Positions 52,073-60,587 of a stretch of DNA of 64,000 nt are shown here, piece after piece. The first letter of the stretch is position 1. Every line of letters begins with the position of its first letter. The notes beneath the pieces were generated by a model, which was not told the DNA's origin, did no database searches, and was given only the letters and a program-made list of their open reading frames with translations. Made by a program: the position numbers and the translations under genes. The stretch is taken from the NCBI GenBank assembly GCA_030019335.1, contig JASEET010000004.1:1-64000 (forward strand), read 5' to 3'. This stretch comes from Candidatus Bathyarchaeia archaeon (GTDB lineage Archaea > Thermoproteota > Bathyarchaeia > Bathyarchaeales > Bathycorpusculaceae).

Positions 52073-52921
52073 CTATTTTGTTGCGTGAAGAATGTAACGT
52101 GAGGGGAAAATGCCCCCCTCTTTATTAAAAATTTTCCTCACATTCTCAATTCCTTCTAACAATGCGTTTTTCAAGTTTGAATCATCTATTCGCGCAGCCA
52201 TTTCTGTTGCCGTTTGGACGAAGTGTTTGATTCTCTTTTGCGATATCTGCTCTCCCTTGAAGATAGCCCACTTACATTCTTGAAATCCTACAAGTTTCAT
52301 CATGAATTCCAAATCCCCTGGTTCAACTTCATTGGAATGTTGCCTCCCAATCAAATGAGAAATTGCCTTTATGAGTTGCCATCTCATTACAGCAACCTTT
52401 TCCTCTTCGTGCACGGCCTTCGGAAGCGGGCATTCGTCACTTAGAATGCTTTGGCCGCCCTTCTTTAAGATTCTGTAAAATTCTGCGATAGCTCTTGTTA
52501 AGCGACCTGGTGACGAATTGATGTCAGAGATTGTGCGAGTGGATATTATGATGTCCACGGACTCGGTCTGTATAGGCATGTGAGACAGGTCTGCTTTGAC
52601 AAAAGTTATTAAGTCCAGCAAGCTCTTTTCCAACAGGCGTTTTCGAGCCAGTTTAAACGATTGCGGATCAATGTCAACGCTTATTATGCTGCTCTTTAGT
52701 TTCTGAAGGTAGATTCGTCTTGCGATTCCTGATGTCGTGATGCCGAATCCTGTCCCTGCATCCAATATCACTTTACGATCCAAATCAACACTCTGCCAAA
52801 AATACTCTTCAAAGGAAAGCAGCGCGTCATCACGGACCAATTTGATCACCTGATGTTTTACTGCACACGCACGAAAAAAATTGTGCATAGTTGTTAGAAA
52901 AATTGCTCGAATTTCGTTCAA
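52073..52921 (-). CDS. SAM-dependent methyltransferase
   Basis: VILDAGTGFGITTSGIARRI; VDIIISTRTISDINS. Confidence 0.8.
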   Translation of the reverse strand: MNEIRAIFLTTMHNFFRACAVKHQVIKLVRDDALLSFEEYFWQSVDLDRKVILDAGTGFGITTSGIARRIYLQKLKSSIISVDIDPQSFKLARKRLLEKSLLDLITFVKADLSHMPIQTESVDIIISTRTISDINSSPGRLTRAIAEFYRILKKGGQSILSDECPLPKAVHEEEKVAVMRWQLIKAISHLIGRQHSNEVEPGDLEFMMKLVGFQECKWAIFKGEQISQKRIKHFVQTATEMAARIDDSNLKNALLEGIENVRKIFNKEGGIFPSRYILHATK

Positions 52922-53145
52922 AAAATGTTAACATAACATGAGTAAGCCAGTTTATGAAGCAAGCAATGCGCGCGCGTTTTCCCAGGGCCACCAAATTTAT
53001 GTGGGCGCTCTTTCTCATAGTCCTTCTACATGCACAGCACTCCACGTTTTGCCGGACCCACTCATCGATGTCCAGGTCCACTTTAACTATTCCTTCTTTA
53101 GCAGCTGCCAACACTTACACCTCATCCTCTTTCGGTTGTTTCATA

Positions 53146-53382
53146 TTATTTCTCCTCTAAAATGCGTATGATCTCTTGGAGTGTGAGCGCTCTTTTATCA
53201 CTTTCTTTGAGAAGTCTAATCATTCTTCTGTGACAGGTCCGGCAAAATGGCTTCAATCCTGGTATCTCCACTAGGAAATCATGAACTCCACATCTGGGAC
53301 ATTTTCCGAAAGTTATTTTAAAGCTCATCGCTACTCTTTCTCCATTCTCGCTCTCGAGAAACCCTTGGCCTTGCTTGGCCAA
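53146..53382 (-). CDS. Small zinc-binding protein
   Basis: CPRCGVHDFLVEIPGLKPFCRTCHRR. Confidence 0.6.
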   Translation of the reverse strand: MAKQGQGFLESENGERVAMSFKITFGKCPRCGVHDFLVEIPGLKPFCRTCHRRMIRLLKESDKRALTLQEIIRILEEK

Positions 53383-53394
53383 TTGTGCCGCTTG

Positions 53395-53922
53395 TCCACC
53401 TTAATCTGGCACGGTCCTCAAGAGTTTCGAGGGAAAATAAAAAAGGGGAGTTTGCGGGGGATATCTCCAGTCTACTACCTTTCGCTTGCAGAGATACAGT
53501 TGATGTTTTCCGCAGCTCAATTCACAGCCTCTTTTGCAAGTATTTTGGGCGGCTTTTTTGTGACAAAAACGGGTGGAAAAAAGGGCTTAGCAACTTGTTT
53601 CCTCTGTTCTGGTTTAAGCATTGCAACTTGGGCTTTTTCTTCATCCTTCATTATTGCAGTCATGTTAATGGCGCTGTTTTCGATTTTCTTCTATGGCATC
53701 TATGAGGTAGCTTATGGAACGCTGATTTCAAGCCTAACAACTCCCAAAAATCGGGCTACAACCTTTGGCGTCACCGCTATCATGATAGGATTGTTCACAG
53801 CAGCTGGTTCCACTACGAGCGCACACCTCTGGGAACTGTACACACCCATCATCCCATTTTTGTTAGTCGCAGTCTTAGCGTTTCCATCGGTCTTGATCCT
53901 CCTGAGAGTCAAAAATCATTAG
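53395..53922 (+). pseudogene. MFS transporter fragment
   Basis: SLAEIQLMFSAAQFTASFASILGGFFVTKTGGKKGLATCFL…TPKNRATTFGVTAIMIGLFTAAGSTTSAHLWELYTPIIPFLLVAVLAF; N-terminal half missing. Confidence 0.6.
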
Positions 53923-54117
53923 AGCCTTTTCATAAACCACATCTAAAACCAAAAGCTCCATAACCCAATTGGCAACATTAAACAAAAAAGGACTCTCCCC
54001 ATCTTTCTGGTTTTGCCAAAGCCCCAAAACATAAACAATTCATGAACCGAAAATCTCTATCGTGGATAAGCAAACTTTACACGCCATCACCCATTTATAC
54101 AGAAACCGGAGCCAGCA

Positions 54118-54270
54118 ATGAAGTGCCTCGACTGCCGCTTCATAGACTACTTCACGTCTGAAGGCAAGTACTGGTGCCACCAAAACAAACGCTACATAAA
54201 CCCAGAAGACAGCATATGCGAAGAATACAAGCCGAAAATAAAAGGTCCATTAGACAAATACATCTGGTGA
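54118..54270 (+). CDS. Cys-rich microprotein family A (copy A3, intact, 50 aa)
   Basis: MKCLDCRFIDYFTSEGKYWCHQNKRYINPEDSICEEYKPKIKGPLDKYIW; C-x2-C-x13-C-x13-C. Confidence 0.8.
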   Translation: MKCLDCRFIDYFTSEGKYWCHQNKRYINPEDSICEEYKPKIKGPLDKYIW

Positions 54271-55101
54271 TGGTAGGCGTTCTAATGTGTGGAAGAGGTT
54301 ATCGTGTAAGCTTCGTTTCGCTTTCTCGTTATCCAGTTTTTTGGCTACGCAAAGAATCTTTCTTTTCCAAGGCTCTGCATCCATAAGTTCAACGCCGACA
54401 TTTAAAAGCTGATCTTTGATATTTTGAAATCCGAGCACTTTTTTTGGCTTTAAGCCACATTTCATAAGTATTCTGACTATTTGGGCCTTAGTGAAGGGAG
54501 CATGGGTCTCTTTCATTTCTATTTCGCTGTTTAAGGATTTGAATTTAGTGGCGAACTCTTGTAGATCCCCTTTGGAAATCTTGATTAGGCCATCTTCAAG
54601 GTCAAACCACTGCACTTTGTGATGGCTGAACCTCCTTACGAACTCGTTGAATTTTACCCTCGCAGAACTATCCATCCAAACCGTTATCATCTTCTTTCCC
54701 GGGTTCAAATGGTCTATTAGAATGACCCTTCCACCGCGCTCTAAAACTCTACTTACCTCATCCAGCGTGATTTTGACTCCTTCAAGACCTTTTAGAGATT
54801 CCACTTCATGAAGCATAAGAGAGATAAAAACTACTTCAAAGCTTCCATCCTTAAAAGGAAGAACAACGGAATCTGAATGCACTAATTCTGCTGAGGGACA
54901 TCTAACATGAGCTTCCACAAGTTTTTCTCCGCTCAAGTCCATGCCACACGCCTCACAAACATTTGCTTCCTCCATCAACCTTTGGAGAACACGTCCAGAG
55001 CCACATCCTAAATCAAGAAGCCTACGACATCCTACGATATTCCTTCTTATAACATTCCACAAAAAATCCCACCAAGGATACGGAGAAGTTTCCGCACACA
55101 T
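54250..55101 (-). CDS. SAM-dependent methyltransferase
   Basis: CRRLLDLGCGSGRVLQRLMEE; FEVVFISLMLHEVESLKG. Confidence 0.88.
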   Translation of the reverse strand: MCAETSPYPWWDFLWNVIRRNIVGCRRLLDLGCGSGRVLQRLMEEANVCEACGMDLSGEKLVEAHVRCPSAELVHSDSVVLPFKDGSFEVVFISLMLHEVESLKGLEGVKITLDEVSRVLERGGRVILIDHLNPGKKMITVWMDSSARVKFNEFVRRFSHHKVQWFDLEDGLIKISKGDLQEFATKFKSLNSEIEMKETHAPFTKAQIVRILMKCGLKPKKVLGFQNIKDQLLNVGVELMDAEPWKRKILCVAKKLDNEKAKRSLHDNLFHTLERLPSPDVFV

Positions 55102-55175
55102 TATACATCACACTGAAAGCATTTCCTCTAAGCCTCATTTTTGACTTTTATATTTTATAATATTAAGCTAATGAC

Positions 55176-55286
55176 CTAATATTTCCGCCAGATGTTATAT
55201 GGACATTGGTTCCAGCAGTAGCCGCCACCCTTAAAAACACAGTTCCTACACTCAAGCCTATCGAAAACCCTAGGCTTCTTCGCCAA
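55176..55286 (-). CDS. Cys-rich microprotein family B (copy B3, 36 aa, TTG start)
   Basis: MAKKPRVFDRLECRNCVFKGGGYCWNQCPYNIWRKY; C-x2-C-x7-C-x3-C. Confidence 0.65.
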   Translation of the reverse strand: MAKKPRVFDRLECRNCVFKGGGYCWNQCPYNIWRKY

Positions 55287-55350
55287 TCCAAACCACTAAC
55301 AAAAGATACGCCACCCAAACCAATAACCTTTGCTTCCAAAATCCTTTTTT

Positions 55351-55618
55351 ACACTACCACACCCTAAGGCACTGGGTGGGCACGATGGAATACCATAAAA
55401 CCAAAGATCCTTGGCACGTCAAGCGTGTGCTTGGACATAAATCACTACAAAGCACGGAAATTTACATAAACATTGAACAAGCCTTGTTTGAGGAAGCGCT
55501 AGAAGAGTTTCACGTTAAAGTTGCAGAAAAGCCTGAAGAAATAAAGGCACTGCTGGAAGTTGGGTTCGAATACATCTGGGAAGAAGGTGATCTAATGTTC
55601 TTTAGGAAACGCAAATAA
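55351..55618 (+). pseudogene. C-terminal remnant of a tyrosine recombinase
   Basis: LHYHTLRHWVGTMEYHKTKDPWHVKRVLGHKSLQSTEIYINIEQALF…VGFEYIWEEGDLMFFRKRK, homologous to the 20109-21095 C-terminus. Confidence 0.85.
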
Positions 55619-55643
55619 AGGGTGGATTTTCTGTGAAAAACAG

Positions 55644-55856
55644 TTATTTTTTGCTAAACCACCATTTCAAGTATTCTTTTCTCTGCTGTTTCCGCTCTTC
55701 TTCGCTAGATTCAAATGTAGGTCTTAATTTTTGTCTCATTTCCATCAGTTCTTGCCGTGTCAGAGACAGCCCGCAGCTTTTGCACACGTAATGTTTGGTT
55801 GCTGGAAGGTATTTCATTTCACCACCACATTCTGGACAGTATAGCATTTTAATCAC
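55644..55856 (-). CDS. Zinc-ribbon protein
   Basis: MLYCPECGGEMKYLPATKHYVCKSCGLSLTRQELMEMRQKL. Confidence 0.8.
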   Translation of the reverse strand: MIKMLYCPECGGEMKYLPATKHYVCKSCGLSLTRQELMEMRQKLRPTFESSEEERKQQRKEYLKWWFSKK

Positions 55857-55924
55857 TTATTCTATCTCTAGAAGTGAACATGCCTTGAGAAATAGCTTTC
55901 GCTCATCTGCTGGCTAATAGATAT

Positions 55925-57022
55925 TTACGTTATGAAGTTTGCTAAATTCGCTTCTCCAGCCAGTTGAATAGCCCTTTCCATTTCATCCCTAGTCAGTCTC
56001 CTGCGCAGTTCCGGAATCTCGTACGCTCGCCACTCTGGTCTGTACTGAAACATGATATTGACTCTTGTTTCTGTGCCCAAGTTTTCAGCTATCCAGTTTA
56101 TGATAGGTTTCGTGCAACATTCTAAATGGTTTGGCAGAACCAGTATGCGTATTATTATTTCGCCGTATTTTTTTGCTTCTAAGTGATTTCGTGTACATGC
56201 TTCCCAATAGTTTGGTGCATCAGAAATTCTCTCAGAGCATTCACTTGGTCCATATTTGAAGTCTAATAGGTAGACGTCTGCGAATCCAGCTAGGAGCTGG
56301 GCTGTTTCTGGGCTATAGTAACTGTTAGAATTCCAAACAACCGGAATGTTTGTGTTGACATGTTTGAATGTTTCAAGCCACTGCTCCAGCCATGGCGTCG
56401 GTTCTCCGCCCACAAGATTTGCATTTCTGCAACCATTCAATCGCAAGTGTTCAATCTCTTTGGCTAATCCTTCGGATCTGTAAACTTTTCCTTTCTCTAT
56501 CCATTGGGAAATTGTCCAGTTTTGGCAATGCTTGCAACACATGGAGCATCCTATGGTGAAAATTGTTCCGGAGGGCACGAGTTCGGGTTCCTCTCCCATG
56601 TGTTCAAAGATGCTTGAAACAGTTATTTCCGTGCCGCATCTGCAATAGCCTAATTCACCTTCAACTCTGTTGACGCTGCATCTTCGAGTGCAAAAGTGGC
56701 AGTTTGTGAGGATTCTGTTCGCAATCGCAATCTTCAAATCTAAATAAGACTTTTCTGGAGTTGGCATTTCCTGAAGCCTTTTCTCTCTAGTATCTATTTC
56801 CTTCTCAATTCTGTAAAATTCCTGTGTGAGTCTTGTGTGTTCCCGCCAAAGCTCCTCTATGGAGTCTTTTTCACTAAATTCTGCTGGAAGCTTTTTGGCT
56901 ATCACGAATTTTGCTGCTTTTTCATCTTGCATGACAGCAAAGTATCTGGCTAAGCTTCTCCTTGCCATCTTATCGTTTAGTACCGTTGCCGCGTCCGGGC
57001 GGAGGATCCTCCACATTTTCAC
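55925..57022 (-). CDS. Radical SAM protein, PFL-activase-like
   Basis: FTIGCSMCCKHCQNWTISQW; additional CHFCTRRCSVNR…GYCRCG cysteines. Confidence 0.87.
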   Translation of the reverse strand: MKMWRILRPDAATVLNDKMARRSLARYFAVMQDEKAAKFVIAKKLPAEFSEKDSIEELWREHTRLTQEFYRIEKEIDTREKRLQEMPTPEKSYLDLKIAIANRILTNCHFCTRRCSVNRVEGELGYCRCGTEITVSSIFEHMGEEPELVPSGTIFTIGCSMCCKHCQNWTISQWIEKGKVYRSEGLAKEIEHLRLNGCRNANLVGGEPTPWLEQWLETFKHVNTNIPVVWNSNSYYSPETAQLLAGFADVYLLDFKYGPSECSERISDAPNYWEACTRNHLEAKKYGEIIIRILVLPNHLECCTKPIINWIAENLGTETRVNIMFQYRPEWRAYEIPELRRRLTRDEMERAIQLAGEANLANFIT

Positions 57023-57048
57023 TCAATTTTAATCTAGTCAAGGAATTA

Positions 57049-58098
57049 TTAAAACAAGGCGTATGGAAAGGAGTATCCGCTTGCATGCAGTTCACCTTTT
57101 ATGGGGATTTCCTGTCCGCATGCCGGGCAACGCATGTCCTTCGTCAAATTCCATTTCGTGATTTCAAAGCTGAAACGTTTAATCAATAATTCATTGCAGT
57201 TTGGGCAGTAAGTGTTTTCGTGAGGATGCCCCGGCAAATTTCCAATATAAACATAGTTCAATCCCGCCTCTTTCACAGCAGCATACGCCTTCTCCAAAGT
57301 TTCAATAGGTGTAGACGGAATGGTTGTCAATTGATAGTCGGGATGGAAACGCAACAAGTGAAAAGGCGTGTCTTTGCCAAGCGCCTCTCTTATCCACGCT
57401 GCAAGCTCACTTAACCTCTCAATTGAATCCCCCATCTTGGGAACAACCAGATTCGTGATTTCTATGTGAATGTCATTTCTTTTCATTTCCTTTAAAGATT
57501 CATAGATTGGCTCAACTGATGGAACTGCCGAAAATTCTCTGTAAAAGTCTGGGTCTCCCCCGCCTTTGAAGTCCACCGTTGCCGCATCCAAATAGGGCGC
57601 TATTGTTTTTACCGCTTCTGGTGTCATGTAGCCGTTTGTTACGAAGGTGTTGAAGAATCCTACTTGATGGGCGAGCTTGGCTGTATCGTAGGCATATTCG
57701 AAGAATATGGTTGGCTCTGTGTACGTGTAGCTTATTCCTTGGCAGCCATTATCCCTTGTGGCTTTGACAACTTCTTCTTGTGGGAAATGTCTCCCCGCTA
57801 TCTTCTTTTCTTGGCTTATCATCCAGTTGTCGCAGAATTTGCAGCGGAAGTTGCAGCCAACTGTGGCAATAGACATAACCAATGCTCCTGGATTGAAATG
57901 CGAAAGCGGCTTCTTCCCTATGGGGTCTATACATGCGGATATCGCCTTCCCGTAAACAAGCGAGTGAAGTGTTCCACCATCATTCTTCCTAACCAAACAG
58001 AAGCCTGTTCCTCCGTCACTTATGAGGCATCTCCTACCACATAGGTTACATCTAACCTTCTTATCTTCCAATTTTTCATAAAGCATGGCTTCATGCAA
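57049..58098 (-). CDS. amrS: AmmeMemoRadiSam-type radical SAM enzyme
   Basis: CNLCGRRCLISDGGTGFCLVRKN; SIATVGCNFRCKFCDNWMISQ; C-terminal zinc ribbon. Confidence 0.9.
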   Translation of the reverse strand: MHEAMLYEKLEDKKVRCNLCGRRCLISDGGTGFCLVRKNDGGTLHSLVYGKAISACIDPIGKKPLSHFNPGALVMSIATVGCNFRCKFCDNWMISQEKKIAGRHFPQEEVVKATRDNGCQGISYTYTEPTIFFEYAYDTAKLAHQVGFFNTFVTNGYMTPEAVKTIAPYLDAATVDFKGGGDPDFYREFSAVPSVEPIYESLKEMKRNDIHIEITNLVVPKMGDSIERLSELAAWIREALGKDTPFHLLRFHPDYQLTTIPSTPIETLEKAYAAVKEAGLNYVYIGNLPGHPHENTYCPNCNELLIKRFSFEITKWNLTKDMRCPACGQEIPIKGELHASGYSFPYALF

Positions 58099-58100
58099 GT

Positions 58101-58400
58101 TTATTCCTCCTTTATATGAAAACCGTTATTGTTGAAATCAATGATTAACATCTTTCGTGTTGCTCTAAACCCCTTTTTATGCCCATTCGTCGTTATCAAC
58201 CCGGCTTCGCGGAGCTTTTTTAGATGGAAAGATACAGTGGTCGCTGAGACATGCTTCGGCAAAACTTTTTCTATTTCAGTGATTGTTTGGGCTTTTGGAT
58301 AGACTTGTATCAACTGTTTGAAAATTTGGGTTCTTGTTGGGTCGCTTAGGGCTTCGCATATTTTGTGTCCGTTAAAACTTTTCTTTAACATGGATTTCAC
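58101..58400 (-). CDS. ArsR-family HTH regulator
   Basis: ICEALSDPTRTQIFKQLIQ…VSATTVSFHLKKLREAGLITTNG. Confidence 0.9.
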   Translation of the reverse strand: MKSMLKKSFNGHKICEALSDPTRTQIFKQLIQVYPKAQTITEIEKVLPKHVSATTVSFHLKKLREAGLITTNGHKKGFRATRKMLIIDFNNNGFHIKEE

Positions 58401-58452
58401 TATTTTAATATTATAATAGAAGAACTTTATTTAAGTTTCTACTCCTTCCTTT

Positions 58453-59049
58453 CTAATGTTCTCTTACTTCAAAAACGAATGGTGGCGTGAAAGTTTTTAT
58501 GTCCAGTTCTATGCCGAGTAAGCCTTCTAAAAAGCCAGCCAAAATTTCAGGTTCGCTGATGAATGGCGCTTTTATGAGGATGTACTTGTCTCTTAGGTAA
58601 AAGTCTCCGAATCCCTGCACCCTTAGGCGTTTGAAAACTTCTTGCCATTTTTCACGATTTGCAGTTTGGATGCCGAGGGTTGCCTCCATGGAAATCTTTG
58701 CTGCTTCACCCATTTTTCTTCCAATTTCGCGCCATTTTTCCTCCGAAATATACTGGATGAGGATGTTGATTAATTCTACGTTTACGAATGCTACGCGGCT
58801 AATGCCGCAATAATATTCACCAGGGAAACGCCAATCATAAATCATCATACTCCTGTAAACGTCAAGCATTTTAGAAATAAGGGGTTTTATGCCCGGCTCC
58901 TTCCCTTCCCGAATTAGAGAATCAATGAACTCTCTTTCCTCTTTTTCCAGAATTATTGTTGTTCTTTCAGCTGATTTCTTGTTTTTCTTCAACATTTCTT
59001 CGATTTTCTTTTCGTCCTCGCCTTGCATAGTTGTTATATCTTTCAGCAT
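58453..59049 (-). CDS. Conserved hypothetical archaeal protein
   Basis: 198-aa ORF, coherent coding; no family assigned. Confidence 0.65.
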   Translation of the reverse strand: MLKDITTMQGEDEKKIEEMLKKNKKSAERTTIILEKEEREFIDSLIREGKEPGIKPLISKMLDVYRSMMIYDWRFPGEYYCGISRVAFVNVELINILIQYISEEKWREIGRKMGEAAKISMEATLGIQTANREKWQEVFKRLRVQGFGDFYLRDKYILIKAPFISEPEILAGFLEGLLGIELDIKTFTPPFVFEVREH

Positions 59050-59184
59050 ATCTTATATGCTTTGTTGAGCAGTGGTTCGCAACCGAATAATTTTTAACAA
59101 CACATAGGCTTTTTAGAACTGCTGTTGAAGAACTTGTTCAGTCTGAAAAAGATAACGCGTCTTGCGTATTAAAAGCATAAACCG

Positions 59185-59427
59185 CTAATAAATAATCTTA
59201 TTTTTAATCAAGTACAATGTAAGCACTAAACCAGTTATGAAAAGAATAGTTCCAAAACCCATTGAAATAGTATAGTTAATTTTCAGAATGTGTAGGAATA
59301 CATAAACCACGTAAGTGGGTCCAGCGAATATCAAGAAAGCTGCAAGCACCACCAAAAATGTTTTCCAGAATTTTGAACGCAAATCCAACCTAACTGATGT
59401 TTTGCTTTTTTCTTTTTCCTTAGCCAT
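59185..59427 (-). CDS. Small two-TM membrane protein
   Basis: FLVVLAAFLIFAGPTYVVYVFL…MGFGTILFITGLVLTLYLI. Confidence 0.65.
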   Translation of the reverse strand: MAKEKEKSKTSVRLDLRSKFWKTFLVVLAAFLIFAGPTYVVYVFLHILKINYTISMGFGTILFITGLVLTLYLIKNKIIY

Positions 59428-59476
59428 TCATCCATACTCCGTTAACTTTGATAACGTTTAAAGTTGATGTTTTCTC

Positions 59477-60121
59477 TTATAACCCTTCCTTCACTTCGTT
59501 ACCTAAAGCCTTCATCAAAAACTTGAAAACCGCAAAACCTGCTCCGCGGTCCGCCCTAAAGCCTGTAGTTGCACCTAAAAGGCATATGCCGTTTATTCCA
59601 CGTTCCTCTGCAAGCCCAAGCATCAATCCAGTAGCCCCCATAATTCTACCCTTGCTGTAGATTACTGCTCCTTTTTCCATAAATTCTGCGGCGAGTCTAG
59701 GGGAAGTGGCAGCCACGTAAACTTGAGCTTTATCTTCTGATATTGGTACTCCACCCATTGTCACGACGAAGTTGCAGCCGTATTTTTCAGCAAAATCTAG
59801 TATCTCGCTGCATACCTCATAATGTGCAACAACATCATCAAAAGAAGGCTGCGTATCACCAGTCATTATCATAAAATCATTTTTCTCCATAGGCGCAGCG
59901 TAAAACTCATACCTTGGCAAACGACAAATTCCTTTAGAATTAACTGAAATATAATCAGGAAAAGAAGGCGAATATAACTCCGCAAAAGATTTTGCACCAC
60001 AGAACTTTATCAAAAGATAAGCCGCAATCTTTCCAACATTACCAAAGCCTGGAAGCCCCTGCACAAAAATTGGATTCTCAAGAACGGGATTGAATATTTG
60101 ACGGAAATATGGTTTATCCAT
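59477..60121 (-). CDS. PAC2-family protein (proteasome assembly chaperone-like)
   Basis: FVQGLPGFGNVGKIAAYLLIKF…GATGLMLGLAEERGINGICLLGATTG. Confidence 0.88.
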   Translation of the reverse strand: MDKPYFRQIFNPVLENPIFVQGLPGFGNVGKIAAYLLIKFCGAKSFAELYSPSFPDYISVNSKGICRLPRYEFYAAPMEKNDFMIMTGDTQPSFDDVVAHYEVCSEILDFAEKYGCNFVVTMGGVPISEDKAQVYVAATSPRLAAEFMEKGAVIYSKGRIMGATGLMLGLAEERGINGICLLGATTGFRADRGAGFAVFKFLMKALGNEVKEGL

Positions 60122-60242
60122 CCAAGCAACACCAAAGTCGATAAGTAATGCGTAATACTAAAATGTTTTACTTAAAGATGCGGATATAGGCGAACGGTGC
60201 TTCATAAAAAGATTTAAGAAACCTTTCGTTCTAGCATAAAGC

Positions 60243-60342
60243 AGCGGGGTGGGGTAGCCAGGATTAACCCGCTGGGCTCATAAGGGCTTGGATGCTCCGA
60301 GAGACCCAGAGATCAGTAGTTCAAATCTACTCCCCGCTACCA
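60243..60342 (+). tRNA. Initiator tRNA-Met(CAU) with 21-nt intron at 37/38 (60283-60303) and encoded CCA
   Basis: AGCGGGG…CCCCGCT acceptor (A1:U72), CTGGG/CCCAG anticodon stem with three G:C pairs, CAT at 60279-60281, T-loop TTCAAAT, ACCA 3' end; BHB around intron. Confidence 0.93.
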
Positions 60343-60587
60343 AAATGTACTTCTAATTAAAGACTAAAGCAACATTCACTTCTTTTCTTCAAAAAGAGCT
60401 TTGGAGTCATTGTAAGACTTTTTCAGTCCGTCTTCACATTCTTTTTGCAGCCAAATCCATCTTCGAAGATACCGCTCATTCTCCCAGATCTTTTCGTGTT
60501 CTTTCAAGTTTCGACGTATGTGAGTAAGTGATTATTCAGAGAAAAGAAAATAAATATGTCAAAAATCTAAAATAAGGTAAGATTGCC

